Source: Pomacea canaliculata (lineage: Eukaryota; Mollusca; Gastropoda; Architaenioglossa; Ampullariidae). Taken from it: DNA of 64,000 nucleotides. The translations under genes and the position numbers were made by a program. Where the stretch lies: positions 44,742,296 to 44,806,295 of the forward strand of contig NC_037590.1 of NCBI RefSeq assembly GCF_003073045.1. Direction: 5' to 3'. Below the pieces are notes generated by a model that saw only the letters and a list, made by a program, of their open reading frames with translations, was not told where the DNA came from and did not search any database. The stretch's first letter is position 1. Every line of letters begins with the position of its first letter. Positions 23,901-42,400 of the stretch are shown here, piece by piece.

Positions 23901-26239
23901 GTTTCTCTCTCCCCTCCCTCTACATCTGCGTCTGATGCGTTGAAGAGAAGTTAATTCTATGGTTTCACTTTTTCTCTCCTCCTTTCTAGAAGCGCCTTGG
24001 AAGAACTGTATCAACTCTCGTATCTCTGGTACGGTATTCTTGCTGTGTCTGTTGTCGTTGTTGTCGGTCTAACCGTCAGTTTTGTCACAGGTAAGCAGCT
24101 TTTCTCGATAGCAATGTATCAAACATATTACTATAATCTGTGTTAGACATTTTTATATAACTCTCACACACTTCTTGCTCTAAGGTTTGATATTGTATTT
24201 TAGTTTAGATATTGTTTGGGAGTTGATGTTTGCTACCTTCTGCTTTTTAGTGAGACGGCTGTTGTGTTTAGGATGGGGAAGGGGGGTCCGCTTGCTCAGT
24301 TTTCTGTTTTCGTGAATTTCTAGTAAAGAACACAAGTTGACAATGAGTCAATAGACTTTCGTAACTCATCGATTAACGGTGGTTATTACTGTAGTATCGA
24401 CTTTCTCTGTTTGTGTACATGCAAATTACTGAATCAACCACATCTCACAAACAAAACTTTAAGTAAATAGTAAGTCACACCAATCGCAGGCTGTCTGGAC
24501 CCCAAGGAAGTCGACCCTCGCCTGGTGCAGCCAGTCTGCAGTGTTTTCTGTCCTTTCCTCCCCAAGGCTTGTCTGCAGTACCTCCACTGCGGAGTTCAAC
24601 ATCACAAGGTAACATAACGACCTTCGTCTTATCAGCGTCGTGTTCGATCTTTGTCCCCTCACCTGTGCCGCGGTGACAAAAATATTTGTTATTTTTGTCC
24701 CCTTTATTTCTTTCTTTCTTTCCTTTCTTTCTTCTGCTTGGCGATTGTATTCTAAGATATTTGCTGAATGACAGATTAACACAAAGAACATAGCTTAAAT
24801 TCATGATGGACAAAGTACTGTGAACAGTAAAATTTGCGATTTTCTTCGATTGGGTGAAATTATTCGTCTAAGAATACTAAATACAAAGCACATGCATGTG
24901 ATGGCTGATTGTGAAATAACATCATTCTCTGCGGCAAAGACCAAACTCGGATAGTAGAATGAAGTAAGCTGTCCTGAGTGACACTCAGAGAACTTGCACA
25001 ACGAATATCTATTGACCGGCAGGCAGAGCTCAAATTAAGTATTCACTGGCAGTCGGCCATGACTGTAGCCATTTTGCGGAAATCCGTCAGTCGCCAGCAA
25101 ACTGTCAGGAGCAAACCACTAAGTTTGTTCTGGGGTAGGGGAAGAGGCGGGGTTGTTAGTGGGTAGAGAGTAGAGCCGGGTGTGCCTTCACTTGAATGCG
25201 GAGTGGTCGATGTTTGGGTAGCCACGCATTGCTATCGCTCTCAGACTGACATGTCCGTGTTATTTGCTTCACCTCCATTCAAGTGCACTCCAACGGAAAT
25301 CGGTACAGAAGACCGTGGAAAGGGTAATACATCGGTACAAATTCGGTCCAAAACTCGATAAATAGATATGAAACTGTCAATAAGGTTAACCATCTCAGCA
25401 GGTAAGATGTCGGCAAGAATAAATTTGTCAGGACCAAACTTCCAAATGTACTGGTCTGTAAAAAAAGACAGAAGAAACGGCATGGAGAGGAAACTAAATA
25501 GAGAACCGAATTTGAGGCAGATACCGGTCCTGCGTTAGGACGTCGGGCTAAAGTGTGCAAATCTTTTTCATAGGACTAGATCAGCGATAGTCACCATGTG
25601 TAGTTTTCTTACAGTTCATTGCATTTGTGTGTTCTGAATTTCGTAAACAGAAATCAAGAATTAAAAATCACATATTCTTTTTGTGTCTAAATGACATACA
25701 ATAGTTTTCTGTTTGTGTCATGTTTCTGAACAATGTATTCTACTAATATATGCTTCGAACGCTTTTTTGCTGAATTTAAATTTTGCCAAATCAAGTATTT
25801 CTGTTGTTTCTGAGCAGTTTTCTGAGTTTCTGAGAGTGTTTTATTGTTGCTGAATCGTGTTGTCCGTTGTTGCCGAATACTAGAATTCTATCATATGGTC
25901 TTTTTGTCCTGAACCATGCATTCTGATTTTATTTCTCCTGAATCATGTTCTGTTGTTGCTGAATCCTGCATTTCTATTTATGAATCCTGGATTTATCTTG
26001 TTGCAAAGTCTTCTGTTTCTTGTTGTTGTTAGTCTGAATCTTGTAGTCTGGTGCTGCTAAATCCTTTATCTTGCTGTTGGCAGAGGGATGAGTGGGATCG
26101 ACGGGAAGAGAAACAACGCCAACGCGACGCAAAGGTGAAGGTGACCTTTCTGGAACCTGAAGTGGAAATGAAGTCCTTCCAGAAAGAGGATGTCATCTTT
26201 GAGTTGGAGACTGTTCGACTGCACCCAGTTTCTAGCTGA
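11960..26239 (+). CDS. SLC5-family sodium-coupled monocarboxylate transporter (SMCT/SLC5A8-SLC5A12-like)
   Basis: Plasma-membrane sodium/solute symporter with the LeuT fold. Exons: 11960-12337, 14403-14468, 15393-15444, 16430-16497, 17056-17210, 17635-17775, 18017-18146, 18881-18969, 19596-19711, 20110-20177, 20690-20776, 22507-22780, 23990-24090, 24490-24608, 26084-26239 (stop TGA), about 666 residues. SLC5A8 is about 610. Supporting motifs: [20 protein letters not shown] (TM1), [55 protein letters not shown] (SSF signature), [20 protein letters not shown] with [27 protein letters not shown] and [15 protein letters not shown] (Na2-site TM8 serines). N-glycosylation sites lie in the last large loop. 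Exon 12 contains a one-base frame break (TGA at 22663), described separately. No C-terminal PDZ motif (ends HPVSS). Monocarboxylate specificity is inferred from closest resemblance; an SLC5A6-like substrate is possible. Confidence 0.9.
12757..12822 (-). repeat. tRNA-derived SINE head or tRNA-like relic
   Basis: On the minus strand a box A-like AGCCGAGTGGTTGCAGG (12813 down) is followed about 40 bases later by a box B-like GGTTCAATACCC. This resembles a Leu/Ser-type tRNA, but the T-arm does not pair properly, so a SINE or tRNA pseudogene is likelier than a functional tRNA. It lies in transporter intron 1. Confidence 0.4.
13520..13545. repeat. (GTT)n microsatellite
   Basis: Uninterrupted GTT trinucleotide run of about 26 bp in transporter intron 1. 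Confidence 0.9.
20807..21240. repeat. Degenerate ~55-bp minisatellite in transporter intron 11
   Basis: About eight diverged copies of a unit of roughly 50-58 bp, each with CTGAATGAA, ATTNGTATGAGTA and CTAAACTATAAA-like blocks, starting about 30 bp after the exon donor. Unit boundaries are approximate. Confidence 0.75.
25795..26070. repeat. Degenerate tandem repeat (TTCTGTTGTTGCTGAATC-like) before the last transporter exon
   Basis: Recurrent TGTTGCTGAATC, CCTGAATCATG and CTGAATCTTG words with irregular spacing run up to the acceptor of the last exon (26083). Units are short and decayed, and the array also supplies the pyrimidine-rich tract. Confidence 0.55.
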
Positions 26240-26388
26240 CGAGCATGAAGATTTTGTGGACGTCACTACAACTGGCTCCAGAATCTACTCATAACAACCA
26301 TCCACACCTTCTCATTTTCCGCATTCCTGTTATACTCTGAAGACTTGTTTTCGTTCACAAAACAGGTTTTTTTTTAAAAAAAGATTCT

Positions 26389-26394
26389 AATAAA
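26389..26394 (+). terminator. Poly(A) signal of the transporter gene
   Basis: AATAAA 150 bp after the stop codon, in TCTAATAAACATG. Confidence 0.65.
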
Positions 26395-27179
26395 CATGTT
26401 ACATTATGTTGTGGCAAGGAGTTTTAACGAGTTTCTGGAATCTTTTGGCTCAAGGCTGTTGAGTAATAAGCTCTGTAAAAGGACAATAAGTCTCTTCCAC
26501 AATGCCTCAAACCAAAGCGAAATAACAGGTTACAAATGGCTTCACGAGCACACTGGTATACGAGGTGGAAAGAGCACTTTAGGTCACCGAGCTTTTAATT
26601 CCTCTCGTGCCTCGCTCTGCTTCACGTTTAGTAGTTAATGAGTCCTAAAGCATAGAACATAAAGTCAGATTTTTTGTGGTGTATTTCTCATAAAAGGTAA
26701 CCGCTAACTACACATGTCAGCAACTCGGCAACGCAATCAAAAAAGAGTGCTTGATTGAAGTAAAAAAAAAAAGCCTGCATAATTTGTTCTATATATCAAA
26801 ATAAAACTTTAACTGAAGGTCATTTGGTTGACATTGCGTTCCACGGTTTTCTAGATTGCTGCACTACACCAATCTCTCTAGGAACCCCGCTGTCAAGACC
26901 ATACAACTTAAACAATGTCAAATGGTTTTTGGAAAGCTACATGCTTAGAAAGCTTTCTGTTTAGATTGTTCCCTTGGACCTGAACGATGACGTCCCCTTC
27001 ATCCTACCTCCCCCTAACACAAAAATACCTGCCCTCGAAAAAAACCTTTTCAACGCCTCGAAGTTTATCACAAGCATCCCGGCAACTCGTTCTTTCGACT
27101 GCATTTAAGACCTTTGGTTCGAGATCACCACGAAGCATACTTCCTGGAGCTGCTTGATCTCCGGCACCGCTGTTTCACA
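26395..27179. other. Intergenic region between transporter and C1q gene
   Basis: About 785 bp. No coding or repeat signal was recognised apart from an 11-base A run near 26761. The last ~100 bp should contain the C1q gene's promoter and 5' UTR; CATTTAAGACC near 27100 is only a weak TATA-like match. Confidence 0.45.
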
Positions 27180-28294
27180 ATGTCTTCTAGCTGCATGACG
27201 ATGCTGTCGGTGGTGGCAGCGTTGCTCGTGTGTGTAGATGCGACTCGCGTAAAACGAGCAGACGACCGGCCAGAGCTCGAGGCCGTGGTCAACCAACTGT
27301 CGGAGCGACTGACACAGGCGACCGCTCAGCTGACTGCGCTTCAGGGACAGGTGTCTCAGCTGACTGCGCGATTTCGTATGTATGCTTGTATTTCTACCCG
27401 TGTAAAGGCAGACTTACGAAAGGACGACGACAACGATGACGATGTGGATGGGAGGGGGAAATGGTGGTGGTCGTCGTTGTTATCACGTTTATCTTCTTCG
27501 TAAAGATTTTGGCGGTTGAAATGTTTTCCTCCTCAATACTTTGTCCTTGTTCAACAAGACATAACGAGGCATTGCATTTACCTTCAAATTGGTTTACTCT
27601 CAAGATTTAAAAAGCTGATCTCGGTTCAAGTTGAGTCTTTCTTCAAGAGTGTTTCTTACAAACTAACTTAAAATTTGAAGTTCCAAAATCAGTTGAAACA
27701 CTTTTAAGTATATCATTTAATCCAAATAATCTGATTACTGTATCTTTCTGAGACCAAAAGACATTATAAATAACTCTAGTAAGTAGTGTGCCTTTCGCAC
27801 TCCACTGCTCAGTATCGCATTACAGGTGCTCAGAATCCATGCAATATAATTCCTCGGTCTGTCCATTTTTTTTTAATTTTCAATATCCAGAATCCTCCCA
27901 GACGCAAGTTGCCTTTATCGCATTTCACGGCGACGACCCCTTTAATGTGGCCACGGATGGCACGATGATGTACAACACGGCGCAGATCAACATCGGCGGT
28001 GCTTTCAACACCGTGACCGGAGTCTTCACGGCCCCCATCGCCGGCCTCTACGTCTTTTTCGCCAACTGCATGTCCGTTGCGACGACTGACCTCGACCTCG
28101 GCATCCTGGTGGACGGCCAGAGATACGGAGGGTGCTATTCTTTCACCCAAGAAGGCAACGGCCAGGGTGCAAATATGGTCACTGTACACCTGACCCAAGG
28201 GCAGCAGGTGTGGGTGCATATGTACCGACCTTCCCGTACAGTAAGAGGCAACGTGTGGAATTCTTTTTCCGGTTTCTTGGTCAAAACCGACTAA
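27180..28294 (+). CDS. Secreted C1q-domain protein (globular-head C1q type)
   Basis: Two exons, 27180-27375 and 27891-28294 (stop TAA), 199 residues. Residues 1-22 form a signal peptide (MTMLSVVAALLVCVDA core), followed by a basic VKR, then a short coiled coil with heptad-like spacing (LEAVVNQLSERLTQATAQL, about residues 32-62). The C1q domain fills the second exon (about residues 70-199): VAFIAFHGDDPFN, GVFTAPIAGLYVFFANC, LGILVDGQRYGG, LTQGQQVWVHM and a final FSGFLV, all standard C1q strands. There is no collagen region. Molluscs carry large families of such lectin-like proteins, mostly linked to haemolymph recognition; trimer formation and role here are inferred. The in-frame upstream ATG at 27114 would bury the signal peptide, so 27180 was preferred. 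Confidence 0.9.
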
Positions 28295-28451
28295 GAAGCG
28301 CAGCAAGAAAAGAACATGATCGATTCTTGCCCGAGTTTTCTTTCTTGGTTCCTAAAGACATATATTCATGATGCGCCGGCTCACACATTATCTGCATTCC
28401 AAAAGGGCTTTTATGCGATCAAAAGGTTCTCTCAGCTGCAAAAAAAAAAAA

Positions 28452-28480
28452 AACAACCGAAACACACACACACACACAAA
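28452..28480. repeat. Poly-A and (CA)n low-complexity tract
   Basis: A 13-base A run (28441-28453) is followed closely by a (CA)n run in the C1q gene 3' UTR. A second TG/TA-rich simple tract lies at about 28620-28675. Confidence 0.7.
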
Positions 28481-28516
28481 ATACTGATAAGCATGTAACG
28501 GATATAGATGCATCAA

Positions 28517-28522
28517 AATAAA
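28517..28522 (+). terminator. Poly(A) signal of the C1q gene
   Basis: AATAAA about 220 bp after the stop codon, in CAAAATAAACTG. Confidence 0.55.
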
Positions 28523-29581
28523 CTGAATGAATCGCACTCTGCAGTGATTGTGTTATCATGGTCACACCCTTGACAGAAGGTACACTGGACATGCATGGAT
28601 GTGGCTGCGTATGTATACACATATGAATGCATGTATGTGTATGTGTGTTTGTATGCATGTATGCCTGTGTGTGGTTAGTTGCTGGATATTGGTAGTCCTA
28701 AGACTTCACGCTGTAAACAAGGCATGGGTAGACAGGTGACACTACAATCACTTAAAGTCTACATTCATCCTTTTAGCGAAAAAAGATTTTAATCTTTGAA
28801 ATATTCCGTATACAACTTCAATAACAAAAACTGGAATTAAAAAAAAGGTACTTTCACACTTATGTTATTCCATTAAAATGTTTATAAATCTCATTTACCA
28901 GCATTTCACAATTTTCCCAAAACACTGCTAAATGTCATTGATCATTTACATCGTAATTCATGTCAAAACCATAGATTACCTTCCACATCATACCATGCAA
29001 TCATTTATCTTACTTTTATTTGTAATATTGATCTACATATCTTTGAAAGAAGTATTTCTAGCCTGTTCTACTGTCAGCAATGTGACTTTCAATTATATGA
29101 AATCATCATCCTGATTATTGATGTTCACACAACTAATTGGTGACATGTTCAGATCCTATTTGTAGAATGTATTGCATATCTCAATTTCAAATAAACACTT
29201 TCCCGTGACAAGTTCACAAATAAAAAGCACCGTTTGATAATGATCTACACAAGATCTCTGGCTAAAAGGAAAATGGTGATCTCTGGCAAAACAGAAACAA
29301 TTCTTGTCATGTCCTAAATATTTCATTCAAAACTTATGTCATCACAGACCTCATTTTGTTTTCAAAAATCATTTCTGCAAAATCTTGGGAGAAATCCTTT
29401 GACAGTCTAAAAAGGTTCAGCATTTTAATGCAAAATTATGAAAACAAACAAAAATTTCTTAACTAATTCTGCAGCTGAATATTGATAAAAGGCAGCTGTC
29501 CATGTGCTTTTGAAAAAGAAAATCTGCTTACTTAAAACACTCAAACATGTAGTTGTAATCGTTTTAAAAGCTCATCTTCCT
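28523..29581. other. Convergent intergenic region between C1q (+) and mu-crystallin (-)
   Basis: About 1 kb, markedly AT-rich, without protein-like frames. The right part is the 3' UTR of the minus-strand mu-crystallin gene. Base composition from here to about 35000 is visibly more AT-rich than on the left. Confidence 0.5.
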
Positions 29582-35586
<6,005 letters not shown>

Positions 35587-36435
35587 CGTCGTGTTAGTCA
35601 CTGGACAATTCTCCTCGTCACAGTCCGTGTTACTCACCTGAGTCGTGAATATATGCGGGGTAACAGGATAAAATAAATGAAGAGAATAAAATATATAATA
35701 CTTTTCATTTATGAACACTTTATCGCATACGGTAAATAATGAACGGTTCAAAATGTGATCGTTTAATTCAAGGCGAAACTTTTTTGGCGCGTATTTCAAA
35801 GATCGACCATGACTGGCTTGTCGAAAAGCAACAGTTAATTTAACCAGAGGTAGTTTCATTTATTGATTCAGTGATAGCCATCTACTATAGTTAGTATAAA
35901 CACAATAAGCTTTGTCTTCAGCGTGAACTAGTTTAACTTCTTAAAGAAAGTGGAAAACTTTTTTTGCAGTGGTGAATTATATGCATCGTACACGCTCACA
36001 TCAATGCAATAAATGGCTCTGTACTCAGATAAATGTGTTTATGTACAAAGACTCGGAGATGTAAAGGGGACATGACAGCGATTTTATTTTTAAAATGAAA
36101 GGATTTTTTTTAGATAATAATCGCTATATACACAAGCGAAAGTGAGTCACTGCTGAGAAATGAAGCCTCAAAAACAATTACACATTTATACTGCCATGCA
36201 GCGGACACTGATTGTAATGCTTTGATCTTGTGCTGAGCAGATACCTAGTATTAGACGTCAATAATTTTCATTTAAATGTCCTTTTTTAAATTTTTTTGTT
36301 TATATCGCTTTGTGGAAGTTTCTTAATTTATCTATACAGTTGCAGTTAGAATGCCTGACCTTTCACCCAACCACCCCACCTATCAGTCATGTAAAAGGTG
36401 TATATTGTTAACAAATATGTCTTGACAGATTAAAT
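35587..36435. promoter_or_regulatory. Divergent intergenic region between mu-crystallin (-) and schlafen-like 1 (+)
   Basis: The start codons are 849 bp apart and point away from each other, so this interval must hold both promoters if the transcripts are as drawn. An E2F-like TTTGGCGC lies at 35783-35790 in the mu-crystallin 5' flank. No TATA box was recognised for either gene. Confidence 0.5.
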
Positions 36436-39400
36436 ATGGCAGATCAGCAAAAAGTGAAGAAATACTACATAAGGGGAAGAACACTGTCCTTTGAAGAAGA
36501 TGGTGCCCATGAGTTCAAAGGGCATCGTAATTTATGTGTGGAGGAGATCCCATATTTCTCAAGGGGAACAGATAAAGTCCACAGCAGCAGAAAGGCCATT
36601 TCCAGGTTTTGAAGGTTTTTTCTTTATGTAAGGATGCACATTTAAACAGCATAGTGATCGTACCAAAAAGCTAGTAGTTATTAATGATTGGTAAATGGTA
36701 ATATGTAAAACATCTTGCTTGCATTCCTTTCCTCATGCCTAAGCCTCCATCTGTCGCTTGTTGACATATATAATGTAGCACATTTGCTTTTTTTTTTAGA
36801 GTGATCAACAAACATCAGTGTTTATTAATATTTTTTTTCAGGAATCTTAATGCATTCTTAAATTCTGGAAAAGGAGGCACAGTGTATTTAGGTGTAAGTG
36901 ATGACGGATCAGTTCATGGCTTGAAAATGTCTCATTTTCAGGTAATAATTTTATTTTATTTATTTCAAAGCAAAGTTATTTTCAATTAAGTGGATATGGT
37001 TCATTACAAATCTTAAAACTTGATAAAATTTCATGGAAGCTTGTATGAACAACAGCTTTCTTCGTGTATCTTGTAAAGCACATAGAGCTCACCTTTGTGT
37101 GGGGAAATGCCCTATATAAATCCTGTTATTATTATTAAAAATTGGAACACAACCTAACCACTTTGTTTTCGTATTTTCTCCCATTTTGTGCAGAAGGAAC
37201 ATTTTTTGGAAAGTCTGGATGATCTGATGATGAGATATGAGCCAACTGTAGCCCCTCATCGCTACAATGTGAAGTTCATACCTGTCATTGAGCAGAACAC
37301 CACAGAAGCAGACATTTTGAAGCTTTGCACCTATGATTCCAGGTACAAACATGGCAATACAGTTTAAAACCAAAAATAATCACAGCAGCTAAAAATTGCT
37401 CAGTAATAATCACTGTAAGCTATAAAGTAGCATAAAGAAATAAGAAGTATAAAGAAAACAGAACAAATTCATACATACACAAAATGTGTTGACTGTTCTG
37501 AGGGCAGTAGGAAGCAATTTCATTTTGACAGAAAGCGTATTTTTTTTAAAAATCACCTTATAATTTCAGTTTTGCTGCTGCCAGTCTAGAGAGAAATCGT
37601 AAGCATGTTTTACGAAATCCATGCTACTGCTGGTGTGATAAGGAAGCTGTGGCTGCGTACAACTGTGTAAGTGCCATGCAACTATGTTAAGTGCCACTTT
37701 TAAGGAGAGCTTAAGTTTTTTAAACTGTTTTCAAATTGATTATGCAGTTGATGAAACATTTTGCAGAGTTTTTATGAGCAATATCTGATCAGTAGGACAG
37801 AATCGTCAATATTAAAAATGGAAGAATTTTGAGTAATAAATATGTTTATTTTGTCATCTTACAAAACTTTTTTTAATCAAATGCATTCTGTCACACTTTG
37901 TAGGGTCTAGTAACACCAGACTATGTTGTGGAAGTAGTCATTCAACCCTGGAAACGAGATGACCCTCGAAATGTGGGCCTAGGATTGATAATAAATATTC
38001 ATCCATTACACAAAGATGAGGAGGGCAAGATTTATTTTAGGAGACAAGCCAGTGTTGTTCAGGTCAGCTTTAATTTTTTTTTTTTTTTAAATTATCATGT
38101 TGTATACAAAAAGTGTAATAAAATATACCTTCATTTGTGTGTTTTTAATGGATTTAGCCTGAACACCATTTATTTTAGGAAAAGCTACTAAAAAGGCATA
38201 GGTAAGAAACATATTGGCTGGTTGAAAGATTTCTTAACATATTTATGCTCCTCAGACTGTGAAGTACCACATTAGTTCAAACAAAAAACTGCAAACTTTC
38301 TTCCCATCTTAATTTACGGCAGTTGTTATGAAGGATTTGAACACACCATCAAAATAACTCCAGAGGAAAGTATTTGCAAAGTGCTGTTTGAAACTGCAAC
38401 AGAATAGTAATAAAATCCTGTGGAAGAGAATAGAACAAGACTTGTGAGAGTCCATAGCATTCACATTTTCCTCTTAACTCATTTCACCATGAAACAGGGT
38501 TCCCAGGTCCTTGCAAGGTCCTTTTAAGTCCTTTTATATTGAATTTTCGCCAAAAGGCCTTTTAAGTCCTTTGCATGCGGTCCTTTCAAATTCTCACACA
38601 GGTCCTTACATTTTCTCTGTGACCCTTTTAAGTCCTTTTATCGATAAATATTACCACAATTTATTTCCGGAGTCGACTTTGGAGCAAAATACCAACGATT
38701 TTTCGCCGCATTGCTATTTTAATCACATGACTACCCAGTCTCGCTCGCGGCGGGAACGTCCGTTTCGCCTTTCGCGAGTTCACTCTCGTCGTGTCGACCA
38801 ATTTCTTTGTCTGCTTAACAATTTGAAAGATGCCGGGGAAGTGCTCTTTCAGGAGAAGTGGCTAAAGGAAGACAAGTTATAAAAGACTCGAGCAATAAAC
38901 ATTTGGCACGATGTGCTGCTGCAAAATATCTCTGAATCTTTCATCAATGGGCGAAAGTTTCTGAAACAGCACATGTTACCGAAAGACACCAAAGGCAAAT
39001 AAAAGTATTCTGAAAGATGCGCGCTTTTGTGTAACTGATTACTTTCGTCATCGAGAACATCCACAGCCCGCTCAAAATCAGACGCACCAACCAGCTCTGT
39101 AAGTGTGTCCAGTAAGTTGACAATCCCTTGCTGAAAAGCAGAGTTTCCTGTTGTCAGACAGTTACTCACTTTCTCATGGTCAAGCTACAGTGGAAAGAGG
39201 ATTTTCATTCAACAAAGAAACAGTAGCTGACAATCTTAGCCAGACTGCACTAAAAGCACGCAGAGTATTCTTGATCATATTCACAGTGTGGGAGGGGTGG
39301 AAATGTTGAGATCTCCAAACCACTGATAATATCCGCTTCTAGTGCCTATGGCAGGTATGAACTTACCTCTCTGAGCAGAAGCAGCAGAAGAAACAGAAGA

Positions 39401-42400
39401 AAAGCAGGTCCACAGAAAGAGATCTGGTAATACAAAAAGGCTAAAGACACCAGTAAGAACGACACATGCTGGAACTGGCTGACAGACATAGTTCCAGGCT
39501 GAAGAGCAAAAAAGTTTTTCACTATTGAAAAATCTAACAACATGCGTTTGTAGCAAAGACAAGAAGAAGGAGATAACAAGATTCAGTCAGACATTGATAG
39601 ATTACAGAAGAATTAAAAGTGTTGAATTGTGACATTCAGAATTAATGTTTATTTCAGTTTAAATAAGCCTGTACAATTCTGTACATGTATGCTATGGAAC
39701 ATGTTAAAAACCAGAACTATTAGAGAAATTAGGTTATGTAAAGAAATTGTATTGTTAGTATTGGTAAAGCTGTAGGTGACAAAGAATTGAATTTCATCAA
39801 TGAAACTTTTGCTTATAGTAGATGGATTGCTTTGTCATTTTGTAATCTTAATCTTATATGTATTAGTATATCATGCTGTTTATGTAAAAGCATGTTTGCA
39901 TGTTACATGTATGTATAATAAGAATGCTTAATAATATCTCAAGGTTAACAAAAATAAATGGCTGTAATGCTTGACAGTTTCGACTCATTCCATCTTTGGT
40001 TTAGCATTACTGATTAGGATCACACTCTTTCATTCCTCATCTGATCCTCCAAGCCTTGGCATTCCTTGTAGTCACAAGAAAATGTTTGGTCTACACATCT
40101 GTACAACACTAGTTGTCCTTCCGTATTCTCAAAAAACACTCTTTTTCAAAAGTCTTAGAAACTTACTCTTTCTTGAACTTTGATCTTCTAGTACTACTGT
40201 GCATAGCTCTATTTCTCTCTCTCTTCGTTAGAGTGTGTGCGAGAGAGAGACATGAACTGACTTGTATTACACAAAGAATGGCTTCAGGTTTTGTAATTAT
40301 TATTACTTAGATTTCTAGAAAACTTTGAACATTAACGTGTATGTTATCAGCGCGCTAAGGAGACTTTTTAAGTTATCTAATCTAAATATGGCAGACAGGC
40401 ATCAAAATTAACTCTTTGATTATTTATTACTAGAAACATGTATTGGAACATAGAGAAGACCACAGATTCATAAATAAATAATACATCTTTCCGACCACAC
40501 AAGAGAAAAACTTAAGCATTGATGACTGTCACTTAGTCCTTACGAATGCATGAAAGGTCCTTTTAAGGTCCTTTTTTGGCACCATCCCTGATCCCTGGGA
40601 ACCCTGTGAAAGAAATAAAAGGCCAGAATCAAGGGCTGGTCCAAACTTATTCCAAAGGAACAGTCTTAATGAAAATTTTAAAAGCTTTCGATTCTAAGCC
40701 TCATTGGCATGTAATTGCCTCTCACAGAGTTAAAAAGAAAGGCTATTCTTGTTGTTCCTGTGACACCAAACCGTAGAGGTGCCAGATCAATTCATAAAAT
40801 ATTTATGCCTATCCAGTCTTCTTTCTTTTTGCCTGAAGCCATCTTTATCTCAGGTGTACACCTTTAGTGAAGCACAGAGTATTCTCTGTGTGTGCAAGGA
40901 TAAAAGAACGACTGATGAGTAAGCAATTTCTTGTTTCACATTTGGCATTAAAGTATATTACAATGATACAAATAAAATGAACAATAAAAAGGCTCACACA
41001 AAAAAGAACTAGGAACAAACTAACACACACACACAGACATATTAGAGAGAAACCGAGAAACCATTCCTTCCCTCCCCTCATTCTCCTGTATTTTTTACAC
41101 ATGATACACAAATGAAAGTATTGCCTAAAATATAAAGTAACATGCCAGAACTTTGCTTGCTACAAAATGATTGTATCTCTTAAGTTCAAGCCCATTTTCA
41201 AGATGCTGGCACAGCATAAAACACAAACAAACAAACCCATTTTCAAGTATTTTTGCTTTTCTTTTTCTGCCTCCAAAATTTCTGTCCATGGGTGCATTTA
41301 ACAACATGTTCTAATAATAATAATATGTGTACTAGTATAACACAACCTCACAACAAAGATAGGTTGTACTCTCTACACTGACCAGTAATGATAAAGGAGC
41401 AGACAATGAATGGTGACATACGTATAGGCACACTGAACAATATAAAGATGAAGTACAAGAATAGAATGTAATGCAAGGGATAAAAGAATATAGTGACTGA
41501 GATGGAGTAATTACATAATGGCTCACATGACAGACAATATTGCAAAACAAGTTTAGGATAATAAGCCATTTTGTTCCTTAGTGAACAGATATGTATTTTA
41601 GAGAATGTTTGAATGTCACCTTCAAATGAGAGTCCTATTGCTTAGCAGCACAGAGAGAGAACATCCTTTGTTCATATGTGACTGTCTTTGAGAGGGATGG
41701 ATAGAATTCAGGAGTCTGATGAGGAGTGAAGGTTTTGAACAGGAGTGTGGACAGAAAAGATTTCATTAGAGAAGGGAGGAGCCATCAAAGAATTCGTTTC
41801 TAAGGCTTCCTAGCCATACCACTTCTGTTTTTTCATTTATTGAAAATCCTAATGTTTCCCTAAATTTATCTAACAGTTTCATTATCCTTTCAAAACAGCA
41901 TTGGTCACCTTAGAAGCACTGGATTGTTATCTGCACACAAGTAAGCACCCTGATTTAACCTGGAAAGTTCCCCATAAAATTGTCAACTTAAATTGATGAT
42001 GTTTGGTTAACACAAATTTCAGCCATGGGTGAATCACTCGAAGACCAGTTTTCATTATGTAGCTAAAGGATAACCAAAGAAGAATTTTTCCAGGACATGA
42101 ATAAAAAAATTAAACAACTATTCTGTTTTCAAATATTCATTTGTTTTTGTAAAGAAAACAATGACACAAAGCCACACCTGTGGGAATGGCTCATTAGCAT
42201 GAGCTAGAGTTTTAAACTGGCTGAGATCTTCAGTAATGTTAAACTTCGTCTACTTAAACTTGTTTTTCCTCATCCTCTCCAAAGAAAAAAGTCCTGTCCC
42301 CTAAACCGTGTTCTCTTCGATAAATAGCTTTCCTAAGGAATCATTGTAGACAAGCCCTACACGGGCGCAATAAGCACACAGTGTGAGTTATTGTTTTCGT

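Noticed and set aside
25241..25560. Minus-strand frame with [19 protein letters not shown]
   Set aside because: Two overlapping frames are equally open and neither matches a known protein; it lies in a transporter intron.
39971..40310. Open frames with hydrophobic stretches inside the hAT element
   Set aside because: Pyrimidine-rich sequence encodes Leu/Ser/Phe runs by chance; no similarity to transposase.
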